Source: Patescibacteria group bacterium (GTDB lineage Bacteria > Patescibacteriota > Patescibacteriia > JAHIZJ01). From it: DNA of 64,000 bases. Shown here piece after piece: positions 33,104 through 41,538 of this stretch (positions are counted from its first letter, which is position 1; each line of letters starts with the position of its first letter). A model generated the notes under the pieces. The model saw only the letters and a list, made by a program, of their open reading frames with translations, ran no database searches and was not told the DNA's origin. The stretch spans positions 101,233 through 165,232 of the forward strand of contig JBAZUB010000003.1 of the NCBI GenBank assembly GCA_041661625.1. The letters run 5' to 3'. Both the position numbers and the translations under genes were made by a program.

Positions 33104-34930
33104 ATGTGCGGAATAATAGGATACACCGGACCAAGACAATGTCCCGATATTCTGCTCGAAGGACTACACCGGCTGGAATACCGCGGGTACGATTCGGCCG
33201 GAATGGCTCTGGATGGAACCGGCCAGCTGGTGGTGTTCAAGGACACGGGCAAGGTTGACGTGCTGGATGGGCTGCTGCAGGAGAGCCGGCCGTCTAGTAC
33301 CACCGGGATAGCGCACACCCGCTGGGCAACGCACGGCGAACCCAGCCGGGTTAACGCGCATCCGCACACGGACGCATACGGACATTTTGCCGTGGTTCAC
33401 AACGGCATCATCGAGAACTGCGATGCGCTGAAGGAGATTTTGAAAGGCAAAGGATATACCTTTGCCTCCGACACTGATACCGAGATACTGGCACATCTGA
33501 TCGCCGACTACTGGAACGGCAGCCTGGTTAAGGCGGTCGCGGCGGCGCTCAAGCTGGTGGTGGGTACGTACGGTATCGCCATCATCAGTGACTACGAAAC
33601 CGGCACGATCGTTTGTGCTCGGAAAGGCAGCCCCTTGATTGTGGGCATCGGTGCCGACGAGTACTTCATCGCTTCGGACGTGGCGGCCATATTGCAGCAC
33701 ACCAAGCAGGTGATTTATCTGGGCGAAGAAGAGCTGGCTGTACTGACACCGGCTGGTTGTCAGGTAATGACCATCAACGAAGTGCCGGTAGAACGGGACA
33801 CAGAGATGGTCACCTGGGAGCTGGACCAGATCGAAAAAGGCGGTTTTCCGCACTTCATGCTCAAGGAAATCTTTGAGCAGCCGCGCACGGTGGCGAATGC
33901 CATCCGGGGGCGCTTGCTAGATACTGACGTCAAACTAGGCGGACTGAATCTGACGGACGATGAGCTTCGGCAATTCGACCGAGTGGTTCTGTGTGCCTGC
34001 GGCACGTCGTGGCACTCCGCGCTGGTGGGTGAGTACGTCCTCGAAGAGCTGGCACGGTACCGTTCGGTAGAGGTGGAGTACGCCTCGGAATTTCGTTATC
34101 GAAACCCGATGATTGACGATCGAACCCTAGTCATCGTCATCAGTCAGTCCGGGCAGACAGCCGATACTCTGGCGGCATTACGTGAAGCCAAGCGGCGCGG
34201 CGGTAAAGTCCTGGCCATATCCAACGTGGTCGGCTCGACTATCGCCCGCGAAGCTGACGGTGGTATCTACATTCACGCTGGTCCCGAGATCGGTGTGGCC
34301 AGCACCAAGGCATTCACCGGACAGGTAGTGGCGCTGACTCTATTAGCCATTCACCTGGGCCGGATACGGGGCACTCTGACCGAAGACATAGCCACCGAGC
34401 TGATCGTTGAACTGGCTGAGATTCCTCGGAAGATCCAGCAGATCTTGGACGCTGCCGATGAGATCAGAGCCATCGCCGAACCGTTCAGCGACAGCGGCAA
34501 TTTCCTCTACCTGGGTCGTGGCTACAACTTCCCGGTGGCACTCGAAGGTGCCTTGAAACTCAAAGAAATATCGTACATTCACGCCGAAGGATATCCGGCC
34601 GCGGAGATGAAGCATGGTCCCATCGCGCTCATCGACGATAATATGCCGGTCGTATTCCTCTGCACCCAGGATGGCGCGCATGACAAGGTCCTAAGCAATC
34701 TGGCCGAAGTCCGTGCTCGCCATGGTCGCATCATCGCTGTCGCCACCGCCGGTGACGAACCAATGCGGGCGCGAGCTGATCATGTGATCTGGATTCCGTC
34801 CACTCTCGACGCGCTGGTTCCGCTCCTGTCCGTCATCCCGCTGCAGCTTCTGTCCTACTACGTGGCCGTGAAACGTGGTTGCCATGTCGATCAACCGCGC
34901 AATCTAGCCAAGAGTGTAACCGTAGAATAA
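33104..34930 (+). CDS. glmS: Glutamine-fructose-6-phosphate aminotransferase (isomerizing)
   Basis: 608 residues, full length. Starts MCGIIGYTG with the nucleophilic Cys2 of the glutaminase domain; HTRWATHGEPSRVNAHPH is the glutamine-binding region. Two SIS domains follow (CACGTSWHSALVGEY, VVISQSGQTADT, then LGRGYNFPVALEGALKLKEISY) and the end PRNLAKSVTVE is canonical. Makes glucosamine-6-phosphate for the cell wall. Strong ribosome site AAAGGAGGTG 8 bases upstream. Confidence 0.97.
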   Translation: MCGIIGYTGPRQCPDILLEGLHRLEYRGYDSAGMALDGTGQLVVFKDTGKVDVLDGLLQESRPSSTTGIAHTRWATHGEPSRVNAHPHTDAYGHFAVVHNGIIENCDALKEILKGKGYTFASDTDTEILAHLIADYWNGSLVKAVAAALKLVVGTYGIAIISDYETGTIVCARKGSPLIVGIGADEYFIASDVAAILQHTKQVIYLGEEELAVLTPAGCQVMTINEVPVERDTEMVTWELDQIEKGGFPHFMLKEIFEQPRTVANAIRGRLLDTDVKLGGLNLTDDELRQFDRVVLCACGTSWHSALVGEYVLEELARYRSVEVEYASEFRYRNPMIDDRTLVIVISQSGQTADTLAALREAKRRGGKVLAISNVVGSTIAREADGGIYIHAGPEIGVASTKAFTGQVVALTLLAIHLGRIRGTLTEDIATELIVELAEIPRKIQQILDAADEIRAIAEPFSDSGNFLYLGRGYNFPVALEGALKLKEISYIHAEGYPAAEMKHGPIALIDDNMPVVFLCTQDGAHDKVLSNLAEVRARHGRIIAVATAGDEPMRARADHVIWIPSTLDALVPLLSVIPLQLLSYYVAVKRGCHVDQPRNLAKSVTVE

Positions 34931-34986
34931 GCCTCGGCTAATTCTACATCTCACTCTGATCCAGCTCTTTCTTCCATCGACACTCT

Positions 34987-35015
34987 GGCCTTGAACTCTG
35001 TTCAGGGCCTCTTTT
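34987..35015 (+). terminator. Intrinsic terminator of glmS
   Basis: GGCCTTGAAC (34987-34996), TCT loop, GTTCAGGGCC (35000-35009), then TCTTTT. Confidence 0.8.
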
Positions 35016-35038
35016 CTTGCGCGTGGTATAATAATTAC

Positions 35039-36007
35039 ATGCCTATAAGATCCGCCATCAAACAAAAACGTGTCTACATACCGATTCTGTGTATTTTTAT
35101 TGTAGTTGTGTTGCCCTATTTAATTCCATTACGTAATTATGTAAAAAATACTTCGGAAGACTCTTTGGATCAATACGGCGCCTATATATATCTGGATAAT
35201 CAACGAATTTATTATGAGACTGCCGGTCCGATTAACGGTCCGGCGATCGTATTTATGCACGGGTTTGGCGGGTGGAGCGGTAACTGGCGTCCCATGGTGC
35301 AAAAATTCGGTGCAGCGGGTTCTCGGGTGGTTGCCTTCGATCGGCCGGGATTCGGCTTGAGTGATCAGACGCGCTCAACCCAAATGTCCAACATTGAACA
35401 GGTTAACGCCAGCGTGAAAGTTTTTGATGCGCTGGGGATTGATCGAACCGTGATCATAGCGCACAGTCTGGGTGCGCAGGTTGGTTTGCAGTTAGCCGCT
35501 GAACATCCGGAGCGGGTATCCGGTTTGCTAATCGTCGATGGCTCGATTCGGGAGCGGTGCGATTGGATAGATTCATTCGGTGTGTTACTGAAAATACCTT
35601 TTTTAAGACGCTGGGCCGAAGTTGGGTTGAGTGCCTATTTGACCCCAGGTCGTTTTGATAAAGTTTTGCAAACGGCCATATCTTCATCGGAACAGTTGTC
35701 GGTCGAGGCAATGTCCCGATATAATGTGGCGGTTCGGACTCCGGACTGGCAGGTGGGCGTGGTAAGTTTATTAAGAGACCGGCGTTTAAATGTGCTGTCC
35801 GACCCAATAACCAAATTAACTATGCCGGTTGGGTGTGTCTGGGGTGTTGATGATAGTTGGGCCAGCATTCAGATTGGACAGAAATTATGCGATCAGCTAT
35901 CGGCGGAATTTATACCTATAGAAAAATCCGGTCATTTGCCAATGGAGGAACAACCCGAACTATTTTATCAGTCGACACTAAATTTTATTAATAAAATAAT
36001 CCAATAA
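35039..36007 (+). CDS. Membrane-anchored alpha/beta hydrolase
   Basis: 322 residues from ATG 35039 behind an extended -10 (TGGTATAAT, about 35024-35032). N-terminal membrane helix (about 12-32), then the fold: FMHGFGGWSGNW oxyanion loop, nucleophile IIAHSLGAQVG, acid in VWGVDDSW and His in KSGHLPMEEQ. Substrate unknown. Confidence 0.85.
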   Translation: MPIRSAIKQKRVYIPILCIFIVVVLPYLIPLRNYVKNTSEDSLDQYGAYIYLDNQRIYYETAGPINGPAIVFMHGFGGWSGNWRPMVQKFGAAGSRVVAFDRPGFGLSDQTRSTQMSNIEQVNASVKVFDALGIDRTVIIAHSLGAQVGLQLAAEHPERVSGLLIVDGSIRERCDWIDSFGVLLKIPFLRRWAEVGLSAYLTPGRFDKVLQTAISSSEQLSVEAMSRYNVAVRTPDWQVGVVSLLRDRRLNVLSDPITKLTMPVGCVWGVDDSWASIQIGQKLCDQLSAEFIPIEKSGHLPMEEQPELFYQSTLNFINKIIQ

Positions 36008-36066
36008 TATAGGAATATTTAGTGGTTTGTGCTACAATCAAAGCAGAATATTAACAACCAACAACC

Positions 36067-36447
36067 ATGCCATTTCACGACGACATTATCAAGCTAGCTA
36101 AAGAAAATACCTTTTTTCGCCATGAGCTTACCACCGGCGCGCACAGCCAGGTGGTGATTATGAGTTTGAAACCGGGTGAAGATATCGGCAATGAAGTGCA
36201 TCATGTCGATCAGGTATTGTTCTTCATCAACGGTACGGGTGAAGCGACATTGAATAATAGTGAAACATCTGTGATCGGACCAAACCATCTGGTGCATGTT
36301 CCGGCCGGAACCTGGCACAATTTTCGCAATACCAGCGAGACTGATATGAAGCTGTTTACCGTCTACGCGCCGGCCGAGCACGCGCCCGGAACAGTTCACA
36401 AAACCAAAGCCGAAGCGGACGCCGCCGAAGCGGCCGAGCATAAATAA
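36067..36447 (+). CDS. Cupin-domain protein
   Basis: 126 residues. Single cupin barrel: SLKPGEDIGNEVHHVDQV with metal-type His and Glu, and VHVPAGTWHNFRN as second motif; C-terminal tail is Ala/Glu-rich. Similar proteins act as small metal-dependent enzymes or binding proteins. Confidence 0.85.
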   Translation: MPFHDDIIKLAKENTFFRHELTTGAHSQVVIMSLKPGEDIGNEVHHVDQVLFFINGTGEATLNNSETSVIGPNHLVHVPAGTWHNFRNTSETDMKLFTVYAPAEHAPGTVHKTKAEADAAEAAEHK

Positions 36448-36453
36448 ATCAGC

Positions 36454-36876
36454 ATGCCCGTCTGGATCTTATTCGCACTGGGGTCTGCCGTAGCGGCGGC
36501 GCTGGTCGCCATCTTCGGCAAGATCGGATTGTCAAAGGTTGATACAACACTGGCCACGACATTACGTTCAGTGGTAATGGCAGTTTTGTTGATTGGGTTT
36601 TCCCTGGCGTTAGGTAAATTCGCTCATCTGGGTACGGTACATCGCAAAGATGCGCTGTATATTGTTTTGGCCGGATTGGCGGGAGCTATATCGTGGCTGT
36701 GTTATTTTGTTGCGCTGCGCATGGGGCCGGCTTCCGGGGTAGCGGCGTTGGATCGTCTTAGCGTCGTGTTCGTGTTAATTATTGCCGTACTGGCACTGGG
36801 AGAACAACTAACCTGGAAGTCGGGTTTGGGAGCTGTACTGGTGGTTGTGGGCGCGGTACTGATCTCTTGGCGTTAA
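36454..36876 (+). CDS. EamA/DMT-type transporter, single-repeat form
   Basis: 140 residues with five membrane helices and one EamA repeat (WLCYFVALRMGPASGVAALDRLSVVFV, shown here only in part: ALRMGPASGVAALD). Full DMT carriers have two repeats, so this one would work as a dimer. Starts 6 bp after the cupin gene. Confidence 0.8.
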   Translation: MPVWILFALGSAVAAALVAIFGKIGLSKVDTTLATTLRSVVMAVLLIGFSLALGKFAHLGTVHRKDALYIVLAGLAGAISWLCYFVALRMGPASGVAALDRLSVVFVLIIAVLALGEQLTWKSGLGAVLVVVGAVLISWR

Positions 36877-37016
36877 TTATAATCAGCGATTACTTGTCGA
36901 AATATAATGAATGTGTTAACATACGGCCGGTCTATATTGACCCATAGATCAGCGGTTTTAGTCGGCCAGCCGATTGGAAATTGGCACGGCGTGGGGCTTC
37001 CAAACAGGAGGTGGAG

Positions 37017-37382
37017 GTGGCTAGGGAGTATTTGGCGATCTACGAATACGACGGTAAGCCAAATCCTGCGATGTTGCTCATCGTGTTGTTGCTGCCGTTA
37101 GCGGTCTATGGCACTATCCAAGTCGGACAGGGGTGGAATACGCTCCGAATAAGCTGCACCGCAGCGGCGATCGCCATGCTGCTGGCGATACCCACATATC
37201 GGTTGTTGTTCGGTGGCAATCGCCTCCGTTGCGTGAAATCAAACGGTGAAGTCGATCGGTCTGGCAACATTCTACTGCCACTAGCTTTCACCGGGCTCGT
37301 GGCAATGGCAACCTTCGTTCTGGTGGGCGCCATCGTCTGTTACGGTCACTGGTTCGCGACCTTTTATCGGGGTGTTTACTAG
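37017..37382 (+). CDS. Hypothetical three-TM protein
   Basis: 121 residues from GTG 37017, chosen for AGGAGG 9 bases upstream; a longer frame starts at 36981. Three hydrophobic segments (about 18-38, 44-62, 82-110). Not recognised. Confidence 0.55.
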   Translation: MAREYLAIYEYDGKPNPAMLLIVLLLPLAVYGTIQVGQGWNTLRISCTAAAIAMLLAIPTYRLLFGGNRLRCVKSNGEVDRSGNILLPLAFTGLVAMATFVLVGAIVCYGHWFATFYRGVY

Positions 37383-37423
37383 AGGTTCACACCCCTTTCC
37401 TTTATTCAGATAGTAGAAATTAT

Positions 37424-38512
37424 ATGAAGAAGACAAAAGTAGTTGTAGCATTATCGGGCGGAGTTGATTCAGCCGTGGCCGCGGCGGTGCTTCAGCAACA
37501 AGGCTTCGATGTGTCAGCGATATTTCTGCGCAGCTGGTTTGATCGGACAATTGATCCCGGTTCTGACAATCGTTGTTGTTCGCTGGAGGCCAGCACGGTG
37601 GCACGGCAAGTAGCCGATCGGTTAAACATTCCATTCCGGGTGTTGAATAATCACGTACCGTTCCGGAAGATTGTGGTGGAATATTTTTTACAGCAATTGG
37701 CTGCCGGTGTGACACCGAATCCGTGCATAGTGTGCAACAAAATTATTCGATTTGATCATCTTTGGAAAGTGGCCCAAAGCCAAGGGGCGGATTTTCTAGC
37801 CACGGGACATTACGCTCGATTAAAACGCACACCAAAAGGTGTTGAAATGTGGCGCGGCCTTGATGCTTCAAAAGATCAGTCGTATATGCTGAGTGCTCTG
37901 TCGCAAACCCAGCTGCGGCGAACTTTGTTTCCATTGGGAGCCATGACCAAGTCGCGCGTCCGAGCGATCGCGGCCAAGTTAAATTTAAAGTCAGCCGATC
38001 GTCCCGACAGCCAGGATTTATGTTTTGTTCCCAAAAACAAGTACGCCGAATTTGTCGGTAAATATTTAAAGCTGAAAACCGGTGATGTGGTGACAACCGA
38101 CGGAACCGTAATCGGCCAGCACCATGGTTTACCGCTGTACACTATTGGCCAGCGCGATGGCTTGGGGATTGGCGGCGGTATGCCGTATTATGTATTGACG
38201 AAAGACGCCAAACGAAACCGCTTGATCGTGGTTGATCGTTTACACCTAAAGCAGCTGAATGCGAAATCATTTCAATTGTTAAAACCAAGCTTCATTGCGG
38301 GCACCGCGTCTAAGTTACCGTATAAATGTTCGGTTCAAACCCGTTATCACACCCGGCCGATAAATGGCACTTTAAGGCGTGTTGGAGGGGCATTCGAAAT
38401 TCATTTAAACAAATCGCAACGCGCCGTTACGCCCGGCCAGGCGGCGGTGTTATATCGGGGAGACAAGCTGGTCGGCGGTGGAATCATCGGTCCGGTAGGC
38501 GAGTCACGTTGA
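37424..38512 (+). CDS. mnmA: tRNA-specific 2-thiouridylase MnmA
   Basis: 362 residues. PP-loop ALSGGVDSAVAA at the start, first catalytic Cys in NPCIVCNK, second in DSQDLCFV, and the C-terminal GQRDGLGIGGG region. Thiolates U34 of tRNA-Lys, Glu and Gln. Followed 31 bp later by alaS. Confidence 0.95.
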   Translation: MKKTKVVVALSGGVDSAVAAAVLQQQGFDVSAIFLRSWFDRTIDPGSDNRCCSLEASTVARQVADRLNIPFRVLNNHVPFRKIVVEYFLQQLAAGVTPNPCIVCNKIIRFDHLWKVAQSQGADFLATGHYARLKRTPKGVEMWRGLDASKDQSYMLSALSQTQLRRTLFPLGAMTKSRVRAIAAKLNLKSADRPDSQDLCFVPKNKYAEFVGKYLKLKTGDVVTTDGTVIGQHHGLPLYTIGQRDGLGIGGGMPYYVLTKDAKRNRLIVVDRLHLKQLNAKSFQLLKPSFIAGTASKLPYKCSVQTRYHTRPINGTLRRVGGAFEIHLNKSQRAVTPGQAAVLYRGDKLVGGGIIGPVGESR

Positions 38513-38543
38513 TTATTCCTCGAAAATACGGTAAAATCCACCC

Positions 38544-40346
38544 ATGAACGCCCAAGAACTACGCCATAAATACCTAGAGTTTTTTAAGTCAAAAGGTCAC
38601 ATGGTAATACCGTCGGCACCGCTGGTGCCGGCCAATGACCCGACGGTTTTGTTTACCACTGCCGGCATGCATCCGCTGGTGCCGTTTTTGATGGGCGAGA
38701 TCCATCCAGCCGGTAAGCGGCTGGTCAGCGTTCAGCGATGTATTCGTACCGGTGATATCGATGATGTGGGCGACGATACGCACCTGACGTTTTTTGAAAT
38801 GCTGGGCAATTGGTCGCTGGGCGATTATTTCAAAAAAGAAGCGATCGAATGGAGCTGGGAATTTCTAACCAACTCAACCTGGCTGGGCTTAAATGCGGAT
38901 AGAATATTGGTGACTGTTTTCGCGGGGGATGAAGACGCGCCGCGCGATGACGAGTCAGCCCAGGTCTGGCAATCTTTGGGAATGCCCGAGGAACGAATAT
39001 ATTATTATGGCAAAGAGGATAATTGGTGGGGTCCGGCCGGACAGACCGGTCCGTGCGGTCCCGATACCGAGATGTTTTTTGATACCGGAAAAGATTGCTC
39101 CAAAGGCAAAGGCAACGCCTGTGAGCCTAATTGCGGCTGCGGCCGATTTGTCGAGATCTGGAATAATGTGTTTATGCAATACCACAAAACCGCCGATGGC
39201 AAGTTTGAGCCGTTGAAACAGACTAACGTCGATACCGGCATGGGCGTAGAGCGCACTCTGGCGGTGGTCAACGGTCAGGACTCGGTATACCAAACCGAAC
39301 TCTTGGTGCAGTTTATGAATATTGTCCGGCAGAACAGCGTTGACGCCGACGAATCTTCGATCCGCGTAATCGTTGATCACGTCAAAGCGGCCGTGTTTCT
39401 GATTGCCGATGGCGTGGTCCCGTCCAACAAGGAACGGGGCTATGTTCTACGCCGCTTGATTCGCAAGTCGGTGCGACTGGCTCAGGCGATCAGGCTCCAA
39501 CCCGGCACGCTGGACGAGCTGCAGCAAGAAATTATGAATATGTACAATGACGCTTATCCGGAGCTATTCACCGATCCGGACCATATCATTCAAGTTTTGG
39601 ACACGGAAGTGGAGAAGTTCGCCAAGACGCTGGGCAAGGGTTTGAAAATATTCAAAAAAGAATTAGAATCCATCGGACTATTGGATATTATAATGCAGGA
39701 TATTATTAATGTTGATATGGTTAAAGATCAGTTCTCGGGTCAGGTTGCATTCGACCTGTATCAGACATATGGTTTTCCGAAGGAATTAATTTTGGAAGAG
39801 CTCAAAGGTATTCCCATCAACGAAGCCGAATGGCAGCAGGCCGAATCAGCCCACAAAGATTTATCACGTAAAGGGGCCGAGCAGAAATTCGCCGGCGGTC
39901 TGGCTGATCACAGCGATCGGGTCGTGCGCATGCACACTGCCACGCACTTGTTGCATCAGGCACTGAATGATGTGCTGGGTGACCATGTGCAGCAGAAAGG
40001 CAGCAACATTACCGATGAACGGCTCCGGTTTGATTTTACTCATCCACAGAAAGTCACGCCCGAAGAACTGAAACAAGTCGAGCAGATCGTGAATGAAAAA
40101 ATCCAAGCCGCGATTCCGGTTGAAAAGCGCATTATCAGCTTAGCCGAAGCGCGGGCTATGGGCGCGACCGGATTGTTTGGCGAAAAATACGGTGAGACCG
40201 TGTCGGTGTATTTGATTGGCGATTATTCAAAAGAGTTTTGCGGCGGACCGCACGTTACCAATACCAAAGACATTGGCCAGTTTAAGATTCAAAAAGAAGA
40301 AGCTAGCTCGGCCGGGATTCGGCGAATAAAGGCAACGGTGGAGTAA
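38544..40346 (+). CDS. alaS: Alanyl-tRNA synthetase, short form without C-Ala domain
   Basis: 600 residues against about 870 in most bacteria. The class II core (TTAGMHPLVPFLMGE, FFEMLGNWSLGDYF, GPCGPDTEMF) and the editing domain (RMHTATHLLHQAL, CGGPHVTNT zinc motif) are complete; the protein stops at SAGIRRIKATVE, where the C-Ala domain would start. Such short forms occur in CPR bacteria. Confidence 0.93.
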   Translation: MNAQELRHKYLEFFKSKGHMVIPSAPLVPANDPTVLFTTAGMHPLVPFLMGEIHPAGKRLVSVQRCIRTGDIDDVGDDTHLTFFEMLGNWSLGDYFKKEAIEWSWEFLTNSTWLGLNADRILVTVFAGDEDAPRDDESAQVWQSLGMPEERIYYYGKEDNWWGPAGQTGPCGPDTEMFFDTGKDCSKGKGNACEPNCGCGRFVEIWNNVFMQYHKTADGKFEPLKQTNVDTGMGVERTLAVVNGQDSVYQTELLVQFMNIVRQNSVDADESSIRVIVDHVKAAVFLIADGVVPSNKERGYVLRRLIRKSVRLAQAIRLQPGTLDELQQEIMNMYNDAYPELFTDPDHIIQVLDTEVEKFAKTLGKGLKIFKKELESIGLLDIIMQDIINVDMVKDQFSGQVAFDLYQTYGFPKELILEELKGIPINEAEWQQAESAHKDLSRKGAEQKFAGGLADHSDRVVRMHTATHLLHQALNDVLGDHVQQKGSNITDERLRFDFTHPQKVTPEELKQVEQIVNEKIQAAIPVEKRIISLAEARAMGATGLFGEKYGETVSVYLIGDYSKEFCGGPHVTNTKDIGQFKIQKEEASSAGIRRIKATVE

Positions 40347-40367
40347 TTGGGGGTTTACTAAACACAA

Positions 40368-40423
40368 CATTACGCAAAAAGATGAATTGAAAAGTTGACA
40401 TATTTGCGTTCGGGGACTATCTT
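40368..40423 (+). promoter_or_regulatory. Operator and promoter of ArsR-like gene 2
   Basis: Operator CATTACGCAAAAAGATGAA (40368-40386), TTGACA (40395-40400), 17-base spacer, TATCTT (40418-40423). Same order and spacing as upstream of ArsR-like gene 1. Confidence 0.65.
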
Positions 40424-40434
40424 GAATTTAAGCG

Positions 40435-40457
40435 CGGGGAGAGCAACCCCGTTTTTT
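40435..40457 (+). terminator. Terminator-like hairpin ending at the start codon
   Basis: CGGGG (40435-40439), AGAGCAA loop, CCCCG (40447-40451), T6 (40452-40457), directly followed by ATG 40458. With the promoter at 40395 this hairpin is essentially the whole 5' leader. Confidence 0.55.
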
Positions 40458-40745
40458 ATGCATACGCATCCCCAGTTTCGTCGACAGGCATTTGTTTATC
40501 GAACATTAGGTAACGAACGCCGATTGTTTATCCTTTTTCTATTGTTACAAAGGGGTCATAAAACAAGTGAGATAATCAGCGGTTTGGGAATTAAACCGTC
40601 TGCCACATCTCGTCACCTAATATTGCTACTGCGATCTGGATTTATTTTTGGGCGTAGGATAGGCAAAGAGGTGGAATTCAGCATCTCGAAAAATATCTCG
40701 ATTGAAAATATCTTCAACATGAGCCATCTTTTCGCAAAAAGATGA
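40458..40745 (+). CDS. ArsR-like winged-helix regulator 2
   Basis: 95 residues, paralogue of the gene at 32548 (same RTLGNERRLFIL, SATSRHLILLLRSGFI and RRIGKEVEFSIS elements). Its end HLFAKR and stop are encoded by an operator palindrome (CATCTTTTCGCAAAAAGATG, 40725-40744). No Cys sensor site. Likely autoregulated; target genes unknown. Confidence 0.85.
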   Translation: MHTHPQFRRQAFVYRTLGNERRLFILFLLLQRGHKTSEIISGLGIKPSATSRHLILLLRSGFIFGRRIGKEVEFSISKNISIENIFNMSHLFAKR

Positions 40746-40770
40746 ATTTAAAAGTGAGTGAAAAGATAAA

Positions 40771-40799
40771 AGGCTCCGCGTTTTGATAACGAAGAGCCT
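40771..40799 (-). terminator. Terminator of the minus-strand tRNA unit
   Basis: On the minus strand AGGCTC, 17-base loop, GAGCCT, then TTTTATCTTTT; it ends the transcript that carries the tRNA-Thr and its tRNA-like neighbours. Confidence 0.75.
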
Positions 40800-40807
40800 A
40801 CGATTGT

Positions 40808-40880
40808 CGCGGCTGACCGGGTTAGAGCCGGTAACCTCTTGGGTTGACCGCCCAAGGATCTGCATTGAATTATAGCCGCA
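40808..40880 (-). tRNA. Degenerate tRNA-like sequence (Asp-type anticodon GTC, unusual loops)
   Basis: 73 bases with a 7-bp acceptor TGCGGCT/AGCCGCG, a strong anticodon stem CTTGGG/CCCAAG around CGGTCAA and a T-stem ACCGG/CCGGT. Three odd points: G instead of U at position 33, a T-loop CTCTAAC instead of TTCGAAY, and no GG in the D-loop with a poorly paired D-stem. It may be a pseudogene or a non-translational tRNA-like RNA. Confidence 0.45.
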
Positions 40881-40896
40881 CAAACTGTGCGTAATG

Positions 40897-40969
40897 TGCG
40901 CCAAGCGGGGTTCGAACCCGCGATCCCTAGATTACTAGTCAAGTGCTCTGCCAGCTGAGCTATTGGCGC
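40897..40969 (-). tRNA. tRNA-Thr (anticodon AGT)
   Basis: Acceptor GCGCCAA/TTGGCGC, D-stem GCTC/GAGC with AGCTGGCAG loop, T-arm GCGGG TTCGAAC CCCGC, discriminator A, no encoded CCA. The anticodon loop CTAGTAA reads AGT; the anticodon stem CTTGA/TCTAG has a T-T mismatch in the middle. A34 in a threonine tRNA is rare in bacteria. Confidence 0.85.
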
Positions 40970-41023
40970 GACTGAGAGGTCACACATACTGACCGGTGCT
41001 GGCCTGGTCTTGCGACATCGGCC

Positions 41024-41112
41024 AGCCCGTCTCATCGGCACGCGACTGAAGAAGTTCAGTCGCTCTTTGGCCGCTTCGACCCAATGTGCTACCAACTGCT
41101 CCACTACGGCCT
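41024..41112 (-). ncRNA. tRNA-like sequence with enlarged anticodon loop
   Basis: 89 bases. Ends AGGCCGT and ACGGGCT pair at 6 of 7 positions; a typical D-arm string GGAGCAGTTGGTAGCAC follows; then TTGG/CCAA around a 10-base loop, and a perfect hairpin GACTGAA/TTCAGTC (41044-41061 on the plus strand) where the T-arm should be, without a TTCGA loop. Reads as a tRNA that has lost its standard anticodon and T-loops. Confidence 0.35.
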
Positions 41113-41129
41113 CCTAGCACACAAGATAT

Positions 41130-41158
41130 CTTTTACCGCAATGCTTCAGAATCGTCAA
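41130..41158 (-). promoter_or_regulatory. Promoter of the tRNA-Thr unit
   Basis: Minus strand TTGACG (41153-41158), 17-base spacer, TAAAAG (41130-41135). Confidence 0.5.
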
Positions 41159-41231
41159 GCGGGTTATCCACAATGCACGATAATCTAGCCATTTGTTGAA
41201 TTAGAAAATATTACCTACTATCGATACTTGC

Positions 41232-41321
41232 TTGTGCATAACTGGCTTCACTTATAATTCGGAAAGATGTATACTACCAATAACGAAGAAGACGGGCTTC
41301 GGTACTTAGCCCGTTCTTTTT
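41232..41321 (+). promoter_or_regulatory. Promoter with upstream TTGTGCATAAC box and leader hairpin (copy A)
   Basis: TTGTGCATAAC (41232-41242) lies 38 bp before the -10 TATACT (41270-41275; -35-like TTCACT 41247-41252). The leader block 41281-41321 holds ACGGGCT/AGCCCGT with a TCGGTACTT loop and a T5 run. The block is repeated with one change at 58185-58225. It precedes the CHAP lipoprotein gene; the remainder up to 41538 has no other gene but contains a perfect anti-Shine-Dalgarno match AAGGAGGTGAT near 41428. Confidence 0.65.
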
Positions 41322-41538
41322 ACAAATCCAAGGGTAGACAACAGAACGTCTGACGGGATCGTTCTTGGCCAGGTTATCCGACCTGATCGAACCCCGTGTT
41401 TTGTGTTGCCAAAAACCCGTTTCTAAGAAGGAGGTGATGTTAGTCAACCGAACTCTGTTCACGTCGCTCGTTCACACCCATGCGAATGAGCGGTACACCC
41501 GATACTCATTTCCCAGAAAGGGAGGCTTTGAAAAAGCC

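Noticed and set aside
40808..40880. Plus-strand tRNA-Val(GAC) reading of the tRNA-like element
   Set aside because: The reverse reading has the usual U33 but no usable T-arm, and it opposes the promoter, terminator and adjacent tRNA-Thr.
41163..41242. DnaA-box-like strings TTATCCACA and TTGTGCATAA suggesting an origin
   Set aside because: Only two matches, no dnaA, dnaN or AT-rich unwinding region nearby; TTGTGCATAAC recurs at a fixed distance before a second promoter, which fits a transcription-factor site better.
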